Part shown: piece by piece, positions 33,826 through 43,160 of the stretch
How the letters are laid out: the number at the start of each line of letters is the position of its first letter
Numbering within the stretch: the first letter of the stretch is position 1
Origin: Acinetobacter sp. YWS30-1
Lineage (GTDB): Bacteria; Pseudomonadota; Gammaproteobacteria; Pseudomonadales; Moraxellaceae
Assembly (NCBI RefSeq): GCF_033558715.1
Contig: NZ_CP114606.1
Location: 558,001 to 622,000, forward strand
DNA length: 64,000 nt
Direction: 5' to 3'
Translations under genes and position numbers: made by a program
The notes under the pieces: model-generated
The model's database searches: none
What the model saw: only the letters and a program-made list of their open reading frames with translations
Told to the model about the DNA's origin: nothing

Positions 33826-35216
33826 TAATGCCAGTCAGTTAAGAAATTGACTGGCATTTTCTTGGGTATTTCAGTGGTTTACCTTTCACAACTCTTGGGC
33901 AACTTCTAACCCTCCTCTCAGGCAAAACATACCTCCTAGATTTCTCCAGTAAACTTTCTAGATGTTTGGGTAAATTTCCTGCGGAGTCTAAAGAGTCGAA
34001 TCTTAATATATTAAGGATGCCGATAGATGCAATATGAAAGCTGATTCTCAAAGGACTGACTTTTGCACGTTGAGCCATATATTTCATTTGTCTTCTTAGA
34101 ATATTATAAGCAATGAAGACACCCCATAATTCTTGATAAATTAAATCAGGTTGCTTGCTCCTCAAATGCTTACTTTCCTGTAAATCACTTTTGATTTCTC
34201 GGTAACACATTTCTATTTCCCAGCGCTGAGCATAAAGCTTTGCTAAGGCTAGCAGTGGATATATCTTTGAATCTATTAATGAAGTGATATAGCGTCTAAT
34301 TTTTCCTGCCTGCTCAACTTCAATCAAACGCGCTTCCCAATAATCCCCTAATGTTGAATTCAGCTTCTTGGCTCTTGCTGATATTGGCATCCTGATATGA
34401 AAGTCATGCTGGGAATTACGCTTAATGATCTCATAGCGTAAATTATCTTTTGCGCGCATAAGCCAATGGCTTGCCTCTGCACGTGTTTGCCATCCTATTA
34501 GAAAATCAGCAGAAAAATAGGCTCGATCAAACAGAGTAATACTATGCGATGGAGGACATAATCGATTTGCCAGTGTAAGTTCACCTTGATCCATGCTACC
34601 TATTTGGGCATCAATGATTTCATGGGTGTTGGTATTCACCAGACAGGTTGCTCTCACTTGCGGATAAGGTGCTACCGCAGTTTTACCCTTAGATGAGCCA
34701 AAGTGTGCAAAATTCTCATCTGTATAAGGCATAGACCAAACCACCCCGTCAACAGCACATACACTAAGGCCATGAAAGTTTGAGTATTGCTGTTGGGATT
34801 CTTCAAACCAGGCTTGGCTGAGTAGAGAAAACAAGGCATTCAAGGGCTCTCGCCCTAAGCGTTGTCGTGCTTGTACTGCTGCACTGGGAACGCAATATTC
34901 TGTGGTACCAAACACAAGTTTTAGTTGCTCTACCACATACCCGATCGGTTGATCTCGAAACAGGGCAAGCCCAATCACCAGCCATACCACATGTTCGGCA
35001 GGTAATTTTCTTCTCCTGATAGAAGCCTTACCTGTTTGACGCAGGCTCTCTTCAATCCAATTTAAATCAATGAATTCACTGAAATGGCTAAGTGAAGGTA
35101 GAGAATGTTGAAGAGTACAATCTAAATTTTCAGATAAAGTCATAAAAAAATGAGCGTATTGGCATACACTCATTTTTACTACATTTTTCTAATGTCTGCT
35201 TAACTGACTGGCATTA
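33826..35216 (-). mobile_element. IS4-family insertion sequence, complete, with 11-bp target duplication
   Basis: 1,391 bp. Terminal inverted repeats begin TAATGCCAGTCAGTTAAG at both ends. It is flanked by the direct repeat CATCAAATGAT (33815-33825 and 35217-35227), the 10-12-bp duplication size expected of IS4. One intact transposase fills it. The intact IRs and identical duplication point to recent insertion. Confidence 0.93.
33839..35173 (-). CDS. IS4-family transposase
   Basis: 444 aa. DDE residues can be placed: first Asp in AVDGVVW, second in LFDRAYF, Glu in the Y-(2)-R-(3)-E-(6)-K signature YAQRWEIEMCYREIK. The N-terminal region (FIDLNWIEESLRQTG) fits the IS4 DNA-binding domain. It catalyses cut-and-paste movement of the surrounding element. 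Intact and presumably active. Confidence 0.93.
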   Translation of the reverse strand: MSVCQYAHFFMTLSENLDCTLQHSLPSLSHFSEFIDLNWIEESLRQTGKASIRRRKLPAEHVVWLVIGLALFRDQPIGYVVEQLKLVFGTTEYCVPSAAVQARQRLGREPLNALFSLLSQAWFEESQQQYSNFHGLSVCAVDGVVWSMPYTDENFAHFGSSKGKTAVAPYPQVRATCLVNTNTHEIIDAQIGSMDQGELTLANRLCPPSHSITLFDRAYFSADFLIGWQTRAEASHWLMRAKDNLRYEIIKRNSQHDFHIRMPISARAKKLNSTLGDYWEARLIEVEQAGKIRRYITSLIDSKIYPLLALAKLYAQRWEIEMCYREIKSDLQESKHLRSKQPDLIYQELWGVFIAYNILRRQMKYMAQRAKVSPLRISFHIASIGILNILRFDSLDSAGNLPKHLESLLEKSRRYVLPERRVRSCPRVVKGKPLKYPRKCQSIS

Positions 35217-35250
35217 CATCAAATGATGGGCTTTTTTATAAAAAGACATT

Positions 35251-35799
35251 TTAACCTGTATGATCCAAACGAGTGCCCAAGGTCTCAAGATGCATCGGGA
35301 AGTTATTGGTTTTACGGTCTTCAAAATAATGACGGAGTGTATGTTCTACACTCGGGAAAGCCAGTTCACTCCAGGGAATTTCATCTTCATCAAATAAACG
35401 TGCTTCAATGGTTTCTTCACCTGCACCAAATTTTCCATCAATCAGTTGAGATTTAAACAGGACATAAATCTGGCCAATCCGCGGAATATTGTACATGCAG
35501 TACAGCTGTTCAATATCTACTTCAGCTTCGGCTTCTTCACGGGTTTCACGTGCTGCGCCCTGTTCCATGGTTTCAAACAGTTCCATATAACCGGCAGGGA
35601 GGGTCCACAGTCCATAACGTGGTTCAATCGCACGGCGGCAGAGCAGAACTTTATCTTCCCAGAGCACCAATGCACCGCAAATCACTTTTGGATTAATGTA
35701 ATGAATATATCCGCATGTAGTACAAACCTTGCGAACCTTCTGATCGCCTAAAGGAATTTTCTCTGTTGTTTTATGTCCACAGTTCACACAGAAGTTCAT
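35251..35799 (-). CDS. Nudix hydrolase with N-terminal zinc ribbon
   Basis: 182 aa from the ATG at 35799 (MNFCVNCGHK). In-frame ATGs upstream to 35859 would add a hydrophobic stretch unlike this family. A zinc ribbon (FCVNCG ... VCTTCGY) precedes the Nudix domain. The Nudix box is recognisable (GYMELFE ... ARETREEAEAEV), although the usual Gly near its end is Glu, so activity should be tested. The family hydrolyses nucleoside diphosphate derivatives such as NADH or ADP-ribose. It is divergent from a second Nudix gene. Confidence 0.82.
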   Translation of the reverse strand: MNFCVNCGHKTTEKIPLGDQKVRKVCTTCGYIHYINPKVICGALVLWEDKVLLCRRAIEPRYGLWTLPAGYMELFETMEQGAARETREEAEAEVDIEQLYCMYNIPRIGQIYVLFKSQLIDGKFGAGEETIEARLFDEDEIPWSELAFPSVEHTLRHYFEDRKTNNFPMHLETLGTRLDHTG

Positions 35800-35922
35800 A
35801 TTCATCATCAATGATAACAGTAAGGTCAGGATAACTGAAAAATCAAAATTTGGCATCATTTCTATCCCGCCAAATCAAAAATCAGCTATGATGAAATTAT
35901 AGTCGCATAGGGAGCTGAATGA

Positions 35923-36537
35923 ATGGATGAGCTGGGATTAATACAACGCTTGCAGAAACATTTACGATTTTCCAAACGGATTCAAACTGCACAGGCTGCT
36001 GTATTAATTGCGATCACAGATGAAGCTGATCCCAAAGTTTTGCTGACACGTCGTTCAGCTTATATGAATAATCATGCAGGGGAAGTCTCTTTTCCAGGGG
36101 GTAAACGCGACCCGCAAGATACCAGTAATATTGTAGTGGCTTTGAGAGAGGCGTATGAGGAAACGGCGCTTAACCCATTTGATGTGCATCTGATCGGGGA
36201 TCTCCCGATGCAAAAGGCACGTAATGGAATGCTGGTCAAACCTGTGGTAGGTATAATTCCGCCTACCATTCAACTCATTCCTCAGCCGACGGAAATTGAC
36301 CGGATTTTCTTTGCTTCCTTACAGCATTTGCTGGAAGCCCAGCCGATGCCTTATGAAGTACGGTTTGCCCAACAGTCTTTATATTTTCCAAGTATGCGGG
36401 TGGAAAATGAGATTGTCTGGGGACTGACCGCACGTATGCTGATCTCACTATTTCAGTACGGGCTTGACTATAAAAAAGACTGGCCATTTTTACTTAATTC
36501 ACCTGCGTTTAAACGCTCAAAATTTTTTAACCGTTGA
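35923..36537 (+). CDS. Nudix hydrolase, CoA pyrophosphatase type (NudL-like)
   Basis: 204 aa. The CoA-pyrophosphatase signature LLTRRSAYMNNHAGEVSFPGG is present (longer than shown elsewhere; key residues are the two Arg, the His and GEVSFPGG), followed by the Nudix box (GGKRDPQD ... ALREAYEET). Members split CoA into 4'-phosphopantetheine and 3',5'-ADP or clean up oxidised CoA. The next gene starts 14 bp after its stop, so the two are likely co-transcribed. Confidence 0.85.
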   Translation: MDELGLIQRLQKHLRFSKRIQTAQAAVLIAITDEADPKVLLTRRSAYMNNHAGEVSFPGGKRDPQDTSNIVVALREAYEETALNPFDVHLIGDLPMQKARNGMLVKPVVGIIPPTIQLIPQPTEIDRIFFASLQHLLEAQPMPYEVRFAQQSLYFPSMRVENEIVWGLTARMLISLFQYGLDYKKDWPFLLNSPAFKRSKFFNR

Positions 36538-36551
36538 ACAGGATTTCAGCC

Positions 36552-37082
36552 ATGTTATATCAGTTTCAGGGACATACACCAAAAGCAACATATCAGCCAT
36601 GGGATGGTTGGGTGGCACCTACAGCGACGGTCATTGGGCAGGTTGAATTAGGCAAGCAGGTGAGTGTCTGGTTTGGCGCCGTCGTTCGTGCAGATAACAG
36701 CAAAATTCGGTTAGGTGACTTCACTAATGTTCAGGAAAATGCAGTGCTACATACTGATGCCGGAATTGAAATGAACATCGGAAATTATGTGACCATTGGT
36801 CATCAAGCCATGCTGCATGGTTGCACGATTGGCGATAATAGCCTGATCGGGATTCAGGCAGTGATCTTGAATCATGCGGTGATTGGCAAGAATTGTATTA
36901 TTGGTGCCAATGCTCTGATTCCAGAAGGAAAAGTGATTCCTGATAATTCGGTGGTAATGGGCTCACCAGGCAAAGTCGTGAAAACTTTAGATGAAGCCAG
37001 TATTCAGAAACTGAAAATGAGTGCCATGCACTATGCTGAGCATTTCCAGAAATTTCAGGACCTGGAAGAAGTACAGCTTTAG
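36552..37082 (+). CDS. Gamma-carbonic-anhydrase-like hexapeptide protein (YrdA family)
   Basis: 176 aa from ATG 36552, with AGGA at 36540-36543. It has left-handed beta-helix hexapeptide repeats (IGDNSLIGIQAVI, IGKNCIIGANALI) and the three zinc-ligand histidines of the gamma-CA fold (NAVLH, TIGHQ, MLHGC). YrdA-type proteins bind zinc, but many show no CO2 hydration activity, so the function is open. A distant paralogue, paaY, is at 62239. It ends in its own terminator. Confidence 0.85.
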   Translation: MLYQFQGHTPKATYQPWDGWVAPTATVIGQVELGKQVSVWFGAVVRADNSKIRLGDFTNVQENAVLHTDAGIEMNIGNYVTIGHQAMLHGCTIGDNSLIGIQAVILNHAVIGKNCIIGANALIPEGKVIPDNSVVMGSPGKVVKTLDEASIQKLKMSAMHYAEHFQKFQDLEEVQL

Positions 37083-37111
37083 GCTGTTATCTGAATAATG
37101 TCCTCAGTTAA

Positions 37112-37135
37112 GCCTAGAATTTTCTAGGCATTTTT
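37112..37135 (+). terminator. Terminator after the YrdA-like gene
   Basis: Perfect 8-bp stem GCCTAGAA/TTCTAGGC with a 2-base loop and a T5 tail. Confidence 0.7.
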
Positions 37136-37222
37136 GTATCTGGCTTGGGAAAATCTCGCCTAGAAGATATGAGTGGAGTATTATATTCGACGTTTTTTAT
37201 ATTCTCTGAATTAAGGTTGTGC

Positions 37223-37888
37223 ATGAAAGTGCTGGCATTGGAGACTGCCAATGAGCAGTGTTCCGTTTCTGTGATCGATGATACTCAAGAACTATTTTTT
37301 CAGCTTGATGCGCGCGCCAAGGCACAAACGCAAACCATTCTCCCAATGATTGAACAAGGTCTCAATGATCTGGGCTTGGCTGTATCTGATCTGACAGCGA
37401 TTGCCTTTAGTCGTGGCCCGGGATCGTTTAGTGGTGTTCGTATCAATGCGGCTGTGACCCAAGCTTTGGCTTGGTCAAATGATCTGCCTGTAATTCCGGT
37501 ATCCACTTTACAAGCTTTGGCGCAAGCGGCATATCGTTTGCATGGTTTAACTACAGTAACTGCCGTACTGGATGCACGGATGAATGAAGTCTACGTGGCC
37601 AGTTATCAGTTAGATGCTCAAGGGATTATGCAGGCTGTTGATGAAGAACAGCTTTTGAGTTATGAACAAAGTGCTGAAGCAGTAAAATTTACTGTGGTGG
37701 GTTCAGGTGCCAATCTAGTTCAAGAAACAGCATCTGAATATAAAAATGTCAGTGCAACAGCGCAGGATATTGCCATGATTGCGCGTGCAGCAGCAAAAAC
37801 AGAAAATTGGGTCAGTGCAGAATTGGCACTTCCGGTATATTTACGTGATAACGCATGGAAAAAAATTCCAGAACAAGGCAAAGCATAA
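37223..37888 (+). CDS. tsaB: TsaB, tRNA t6A modification protein
   Basis: 221 aa from ATG 37223; TTAAGG sits 6 bases upstream, and the in-frame upstream codons lack a site. TsaB is the inactive ASKHA-fold partner of TsaD in making threonylcarbamoyl-A37 in tRNAs that read ANN codons. Visible: MKVLALETANEQCSV, and AFSRGPGSFSGVRI of the nucleotide-fold segment. TsaB lacks the TsaD metal-binding histidines, as here. It is followed 16 bp later by uppP. Confidence 0.93.
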   Translation: MKVLALETANEQCSVSVIDDTQELFFQLDARAKAQTQTILPMIEQGLNDLGLAVSDLTAIAFSRGPGSFSGVRINAAVTQALAWSNDLPVIPVSTLQALAQAAYRLHGLTTVTAVLDARMNEVYVASYQLDAQGIMQAVDEEQLLSYEQSAEAVKFTVVGSGANLVQETASEYKNVSATAQDIAMIARAAAKTENWVSAELALPVYLRDNAWKKIPEQGKA

Positions 37889-37904
37889 TTAATCAGGATT
37901 AAGC

Positions 37905-38729
37905 ATGGATCTTTTACTGCTGCTGAAAGCAGCAATTATGGGTATTGTTGAAGGTATTACTGAGTTTTTGCCTATTTCCAGTACTGGGCATCTGATTTTG
38001 GCTTCAGAATTAATGAATTTCTGGACTAAACAAAAAAGCGATGTTTTTGTCGTCGCAATTCAGATGGGGGCAATTGCCGCGGTTATTTATGAATATTGGG
38101 CACGGCTTTGGGGTGCAGCAACCGGGATCGTAAGTGGTGAACCGCAAGGACGCCGTTTAGGGATTGGCCTGATTCTGGCCTCTATTCCCATTGTGCTGAT
38201 TGGTCTGACCCTAGGGCAAACTGTAAAAGAACTGCTATTCAATAATATTGCAATTGCCATTGGCTTGATCGTCGGTGGTCTGATCATTATCTGGATTGAA
38301 AAGAATCCACCTAAGGTACGTGCCCAGGAAGTTGAAGATCTAACCGTAAAAGATGCGATCTGGATTGGTCTGATTCAGGTCTTATCCCTGATACCGGGAA
38401 CTTCACGTTCAGGTGCGACCATTATCGGGGCGATGTTCCTTGGCGTATCACGTAAGGCTGCAACTGAATTTTCATTCTTCTTGGGGATTCCGGTTATTAT
38501 CGGTGCAGGCCTGCTCGATCTGTATCAAAGCTATGATGTTTACAGTACCACAGAAGACTGGACGGTTCTGGCAGTCGGTATCATCGTATCGTTCATCTCG
38601 GCGCTTTTATTAATCCGTGCCTTGGTAGCCTATGTGGCAAAACGTGATTTCATGGTTTTTGCCTGGTATCGCATAGCCTCAGGTTTACTGATTTTATTAT
38701 TTGCCTTTACAGGTTGGAGATTATGGTAA
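37905..38729 (+). CDS. uppP: UppP/BacA, undecaprenyl-diphosphatase
   Basis: 274 aa, an integral membrane protein with about seven to eight helices. It recycles undecaprenyl diphosphate, the lipid carrier for peptidoglycan, and raises bacitracin resistance. Family motifs: [18 protein letters not shown] near the N terminus and [12 protein letters not shown] in the second half, with the catalytic Glu, Ser and Arg. Its stop overlaps the rsmJ start. Confidence 0.96.
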   Translation: MDLLLLLKAAIMGIVEGITEFLPISSTGHLILASELMNFWTKQKSDVFVVAIQMGAIAAVIYEYWARLWGAATGIVSGEPQGRRLGIGLILASIPIVLIGLTLGQTVKELLFNNIAIAIGLIVGGLIIIWIEKNPPKVRAQEVEDLTVKDAIWIGLIQVLSLIPGTSRSGATIIGAMFLGVSRKAATEFSFFLGIPVIIGAGLLDLYQSYDVYSTTEDWTVLAVGIIVSFISALLLIRALVAYVAKRDFMVFAWYRIASGLLILLFAFTGWRLW

Positions 38730-39541
38730 GCACGATTCGCTTATATACCGAATCTGAGTATCAAGAGAAAGCACAGCACTTCGAGGCTGTGCTTTCTTCT
38801 CGTGGTGTAGAGGTTAGTATTGAGGTTATTGAAAAGCTGAATGCACGTTTCTTGCGTTTACATCCCGAACTGGCCCTGTGTGTTGATGCTGACGGCCTAT
38901 GGCTCTGTGCCAATGGCATGAAAATGCAACCAGATTGGCAAGCAGAAGTAGGGCGTTTAAAACGTGCCTCTTTAAAATCGGAAATGATTGCTCGTGCTTG
39001 TAACCTCGGAGAAAAGCCGACTCTTATCGATGCGACAGCTGGTCTAGGTCATGACAGTCTGTTGATGGCACATTTGGGTGCTCAGGTGACCTTGGTCGAA
39101 CGACATCCTATTTTATTTACCCTACTTGAAGACAGTCATAGTCGAGCCAAAAAGGATGCTTTCCTAAGTCCGGTGGTTAACCGGATTCACCTGGTTTTTT
39201 CCGATTCTGCAGACTATCTGAAATTACAGGCTGAGCAGAATGCGGTCGTCGATGTGGTTTATCTGGACCCGATGTTTCCACAACGTGACCAGAATCAGCA
39301 GGCACCGAAAAAGCAGGCACAGGTGAAAAAACAAATGCAGTTATTACATTTGCTTTTACCGGAAGATGGTGAAATGGATCTTGGAGATAATCTGCTGGAA
39401 CTGGCACAAAAAATTGGCAAGCGGGTGGTGGTGAAACGTCCTCGTCTGGCCGTATTTTTAGCTGGAAAAGAGCCAAATCATCAATGGTCTGGTGATGCTT
39501 GCCGTTTTGATGCCTATTTTCAGCATGAACTGGTTACTTAA
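38723..39541 (+). CDS. rsmJ: RsmJ, 16S rRNA (guanine-1516-N2)-methyltransferase
   Basis: 272 aa from ATG 38723, overlapping the uppP stop by 7 bases (translational coupling). Rossmann SAM-binding motif [16 protein letters not shown] and the catalytic-region motif [10 protein letters not shown] are visible, both typical of RsmJ. It methylates G1516 in helix 45 of 16S rRNA. Confidence 0.9.
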   Translation: MVSTIRLYTESEYQEKAQHFEAVLSSRGVEVSIEVIEKLNARFLRLHPELALCVDADGLWLCANGMKMQPDWQAEVGRLKRASLKSEMIARACNLGEKPTLIDATAGLGHDSLLMAHLGAQVTLVERHPILFTLLEDSHSRAKKDAFLSPVVNRIHLVFSDSADYLKLQAEQNAVVDVVYLDPMFPQRDQNQQAPKKQAQVKKQMQLLHLLLPEDGEMDLGDNLLELAQKIGKRVVVKRPRLAVFLAGKEPNHQWSGDACRFDAYFQHELVT

Positions 39542-39665
39542 TATGAGAATTGCTTCAAAATAGATCAAGGATTTGTTATATATTTAAAAATTGGCATTGA
39601 TAAAACTTATATCAAGCATAAACTTATTGGGCACATTAGCGAGCCACTCATCTCCCTGAAATCAT

Positions 39666-41066
39666 ATGATCGACTTTAAACCCTCCATCAATTTTTGGCA
39701 CGATTTTAAAAGCAACCAAATTGCCGGGATGTGGTTATTTCTGGGATCTCGGCGTTCGCTGCAACTGGTGCGTCCCTCTATTCTACAACTGGTGTTCTGG
39801 GGCATTTTGGGCGGCTGTGCTAATAGCCTGTTTAGCTGGCTCAGTTCCGGCCGCATGGGAGATTTTAACTCTCAAGGTTTGATCAGTTATGCACTTTGGC
39901 CCTTTATTGCCTTGATTGTCGGGATTTTCTTGTCCCAGCGAGTGAATAATCCTCGTCTGATGCTGGTGCCTGCATTACTCTGGCTAGTGCTGGATACGCA
40001 TATCATGCTGTTCCAGAGCCTGATCCAGTATCTGGGTGATCTGGATTATCTACCCTATATTTTCTACGCCTATATTCCGACCCTATTTGTCATGCTGTTT
40101 GTCTGGCAAAGTCTGGCTGTGGTCTGGGTAATTTCACGTGAATTAAAATGGCCGTGGTGGGAACGGGCACTGATTATGCTGGCCACCCTGTTTACTTTGG
40201 TGGTGTGGCAGATTTCGGTGAAAGATCAGCCCATCTGGAAAGTTGAAGAAATTCCACCAAGTTTTGCTGAAGATGCTTTCTATACTCAGCCGATCTTGCT
40301 GAACAAGGCACTAGATGCAATTGAATATGGCGAATTTGCACAATCGCACTGGTACTTCATGGGCGTCGCTGGCGCGAGTTATCAGGATGTGTTCTATTCA
40401 GAAATAGAGCGGATTAAAAAGCAGTTTGATACCCGGTTTGGGACTTTCGGCCGTTCGATTATGCTAGTCAATCATCCGGCAACACGGACTGAAATTCCAC
40501 TAGCTTCCAAAACCAGCATGGAATTGGCCTTGCGCCGTATTGGCCAGCAGATGAACCGGGAAAGTGATGTGCTGTTCCTGTACATGACCTCGCATGGCTT
40601 GCCAAATGAATTTGAAATGGAAAATGCACCGCTAGATCTGGCATCAGTTGATCCAAAATGGTTGCGTGATACTCTGGATGCCTCAGGTGTACGCTGGCGA
40701 GTGATTGTTATTTCTGCCTGTTTCTCAGGTAGTTTCGCTTCGGCTTTGCAGAATGATAATACTTTAATTATCACAGCCTCTGCTGCTGACCGTCAGTCTT
40801 TCGGTTGTTCAAACGAAGCTGATTATACCTATTTCGGCCGTGCTTTCTTTGATGAGGCCATGCGTGAAAATAACAGCCTGAAAGCCTCTTTTGAGCAGGC
40901 CAAGACTACAGTGGCTAAATGGGAAGCAGCTCAGGGATTTGAACCGTCAGAACCACAATGGGTGATTGGCAAAAACATGGAATTGATGTTGCCACAACTG
41001 GAACAGCGTCTTTTCCCTCCAGCGACGACCACTTCAGCATCTCCGTCTGTCGCTTTGACTCCATAA
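39666..41066 (+). CDS. Membrane-anchored C13-family (legumain-like) cysteine peptidase
   Basis: 466 aa. The N-terminal half has about four to five hydrophobic helices (from about residue 38 to 185). A soluble C13 domain follows at about 210-445. The catalytic dyad is His310 in LYMTSHG and Cys352 in VISACFSGSF, the caspase/legumain clan arrangement. The second half probably faces the periplasm. Bacterial C13 proteins are poorly characterised, and the substrate is unknown. It ends in a Thr/Ala/Pro-rich tail. The gene stands between rsmJ and fghA without clear functional ties. Confidence 0.82.
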   Translation: MIDFKPSINFWHDFKSNQIAGMWLFLGSRRSLQLVRPSILQLVFWGILGGCANSLFSWLSSGRMGDFNSQGLISYALWPFIALIVGIFLSQRVNNPRLMLVPALLWLVLDTHIMLFQSLIQYLGDLDYLPYIFYAYIPTLFVMLFVWQSLAVVWVISRELKWPWWERALIMLATLFTLVVWQISVKDQPIWKVEEIPPSFAEDAFYTQPILLNKALDAIEYGEFAQSHWYFMGVAGASYQDVFYSEIERIKKQFDTRFGTFGRSIMLVNHPATRTEIPLASKTSMELALRRIGQQMNRESDVLFLYMTSHGLPNEFEMENAPLDLASVDPKWLRDTLDASGVRWRVIVISACFSGSFASALQNDNTLIITASAADRQSFGCSNEADYTYFGRAFFDEAMRENNSLKASFEQAKTTVAKWEAAQGFEPSEPQWVIGKNMELMLPQLEQRLFPPATTTSASPSVALTP

Positions 41067-41105
41067 ACCAATCTACAACTTTAGAAAATAGAAAAAGGAA
41101 TGATG

Positions 41106-41942
41106 ATGGAACTGGTACAGAATAATCGAAGCTTTGAGGGTGAACAGCGGATTTATAGCTTTGAGTCTAAAATATTAAAAAAACCAACCAGATTTGGAAT
41201 CTTCCTGCCGCCACAAGCTCTGGAAGGCCAAAGTTGTCCTGCTTTGTTTTATTTAGCTGGCCTGACCTGTACTGAAGAAACTTTTGCAATCAAGGCACAT
41301 GCCCAGCGTCTGGCGGCCCAGCTTGGTCTTATTCTGATTACACCAGACACTTCTCCGCGTGGAGATGATGTTGCCAAAGGGGATCACTGGGATATTGGGC
41401 AAGGTGCCGGATTCTATATTAATGCCACTCAAGCACCGTGGGCTGAACATTATCAGATGGAAAGCTTTATCGTCGATGAGTTGTATGAACTGGTGTGTGA
41501 AGAGTTCGTAGTTCAGGCAGATAAGATCGGGATTTTCGGTCATTCCATGGGTGGACATGGCGCTTTAACTTTGGCTTTTAAATATCCGGAAAAATTCTGT
41601 TCAGTTTCGGCATTTGCACCGATTTGTGCACCAAGCCAATGTCCATGGGGTGAAAAAGCATTCTCAAATTATCTGGGCGAAAACCGCAAAGAATGGTTGA
41701 AGCATGATGCAACTGCGCTGGTTCAGGAAAAAGGTGCACTGTTTAGCGATATCCTGATTGATCAGGGCTTTTCTGACCAGTTCTATAGCCAGCTGAATCC
41801 GGCGTTATTTCAGCAAGCTTGTGATGCCGTGAACCAGAAATTAACCTTACGTGAACATCAAGGTTATGATCATGGTTACTATTTTATTCAAAGCTTTGTA
41901 GATGACCATCTACAATTCCATGCTGTGCAATTAAATCCATAA
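41106..41942 (+). CDS. fghA: S-formylglutathione hydrolase
   Basis: 278 aa; of three consecutive ATG codons (41100, 41103, 41106) the last is best spaced from AAGGA at 41095-41099. It is an alpha/beta-hydrolase of the esterase-D type: nucleophile Ser in FGHSMGGHGAL, Asp near LIDQGFSDQF, His in GYDHGYYF. It hydrolyses S-formylglutathione to formate and glutathione in formaldehyde detoxification. The usual partner adhC (glutathione-dependent formaldehyde dehydrogenase) is not adjacent. Confidence 0.93.
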   Translation: MELVQNNRSFEGEQRIYSFESKILKKPTRFGIFLPPQALEGQSCPALFYLAGLTCTEETFAIKAHAQRLAAQLGLILITPDTSPRGDDVAKGDHWDIGQGAGFYINATQAPWAEHYQMESFIVDELYELVCEEFVVQADKIGIFGHSMGGHGALTLAFKYPEKFCSVSAFAPICAPSQCPWGEKAFSNYLGENRKEWLKHDATALVQEKGALFSDILIDQGFSDQFYSQLNPALFQQACDAVNQKLTLREHQGYDHGYYFIQSFVDDHLQFHAVQLNP

Positions 41943-41984
41943 GCCAAGCAGTAAAAGCGAAGCAAACTTAAAAGTACAATGAAG

Positions 41985-42018
41985 CTCCAAAAATAGGTCA
42001 TGTTTTTGGAGTTTTTTA
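41985..42018 (+). terminator. fghA terminator
   Basis: Perfect 9-bp stem CTCCAAAAA/TTTTTGGAG (41985-41993 with 42003-42011) then six T. Confidence 0.85.
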
Positions 42019-42045
42019 TATGAATATCAAATAAATATAATAAAA

Positions 42046-43149
42046 ATGGCATATAAGTTGCTATTCAAAAATCAGGTAGAACCAGTTGCAGTTAAGAACA
42101 CGATGCACAATAAGCCTGAACCAGAGATTGACCAGCCATCACCTTCACTAGAAAAACATAACTTCCGATTTCATGGCAGTGCCACGGAATATTTTAGAAT
42201 CTGGATGGTGAATCTGATGTTAACCATCATTACGCTTACTTTGTGTAGCCCTTGGGCAAAGGCACGCCGTATCCGCTATTTCTACGGTAATACCCAATTG
42301 TTAAAACATCGCTTTGACTTCATTGCCATGCCAAGCCGAATTCTGCTAGGTCGTCTATTGGCATTGGAGTTGTATGTGGTGACAGTGATCTTGACCAATT
42401 ACTCCATCTTGGCCACCAGTTCATTATTTCTGATTGCTGCGATCTGCCTACCCTGGTTAATTCGGATGACTCTGAAATTTAAGGCTCGGAATAGCAAATA
42501 TGGTAATGTCCGGTTTCATTTTAGTGGAAGTAATCGAGAAGCCTATAGAGTCTTATGGCTCGCGATATTGGTCAACATTTTTACCCTGTTTCTTTTCAGC
42601 CCAGTGGTGATCTGGCTATACAAACGTTACTGCTTTAATCATTTATCGATCGGACAACTTCAGTTCAGGCTGGGGATTCAGTGATCTAAATTTATGTCGG
42701 CAGTCTATATCCCCTTATGTCTGTGTCTGCTGATTGGCATTGCATGGAGCGCAGTAATCGTTTACTGGGTCGATTTGATCGGTACAAACCTGTTTACCTT
42801 AGGTGTTGTATTGAACTATCTGTTTTGTCTGGCCTTGGTCTGGCCGATGATCTCTGCACGTTTATATATATACACCTGGAATCATGTAGAGCTTGGTCAA
42901 AGCTATTTTAAAACCCGGGTAACGACATGGCGCTATAGCTGAATTGTACTGAGTAACTGGATTGTGCGTGCGCTCAGTTTGGGACTCATGACCCCTTGGG
43001 GGAGCATACGTCTATATGAATATCAACTGGCTAACCTGGAACTCTATCTGGCAGAGAACGAAACTAATCTAAAAAATATCTTGCAGCGTGATCCAAGTGC
43101 TATAGCCGATGAAGTACTGGATATCTTTGATTTCGATGCATCGTTATAG
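42046..43149 (+). pseudogene. DUF898 (YjgN-like) membrane protein gene interrupted by two in-frame TGA codons
   Basis: One frame runs 42046-43149 and encodes a DUF898-type multi-helix membrane protein, with its repeated signature visible twice (LCSPWAKARRIRYFYGNT and LMTPWGSIRLYEYQ). TGA codons interrupt it at 42682-42684 (after RLGIQ) and 42940-42942 (RYS*IVLSNW). Both lie where a Trp codon (TGG) is plausible. All three pieces remain in the same frame with no indel. Restored length would be about 367 aa. Possible outcomes are a truncated 212-residue protein, readthrough, or a dead gene. It is 11 bp upstream of an M48 peptidase gene, its probable operon partner. Confidence 0.8.
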
Positions 43150-43160
43150 GGGCAAGTAGG

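Noticed and set aside
35800..35859. Hydrophobic N-terminal extension of the zinc-ribbon Nudix protein
   Set aside because: An extension before MNFCVNCG would place a membrane-like helix ahead of a cytosolic zinc ribbon, unlike the family; the downstream ATG was chosen.
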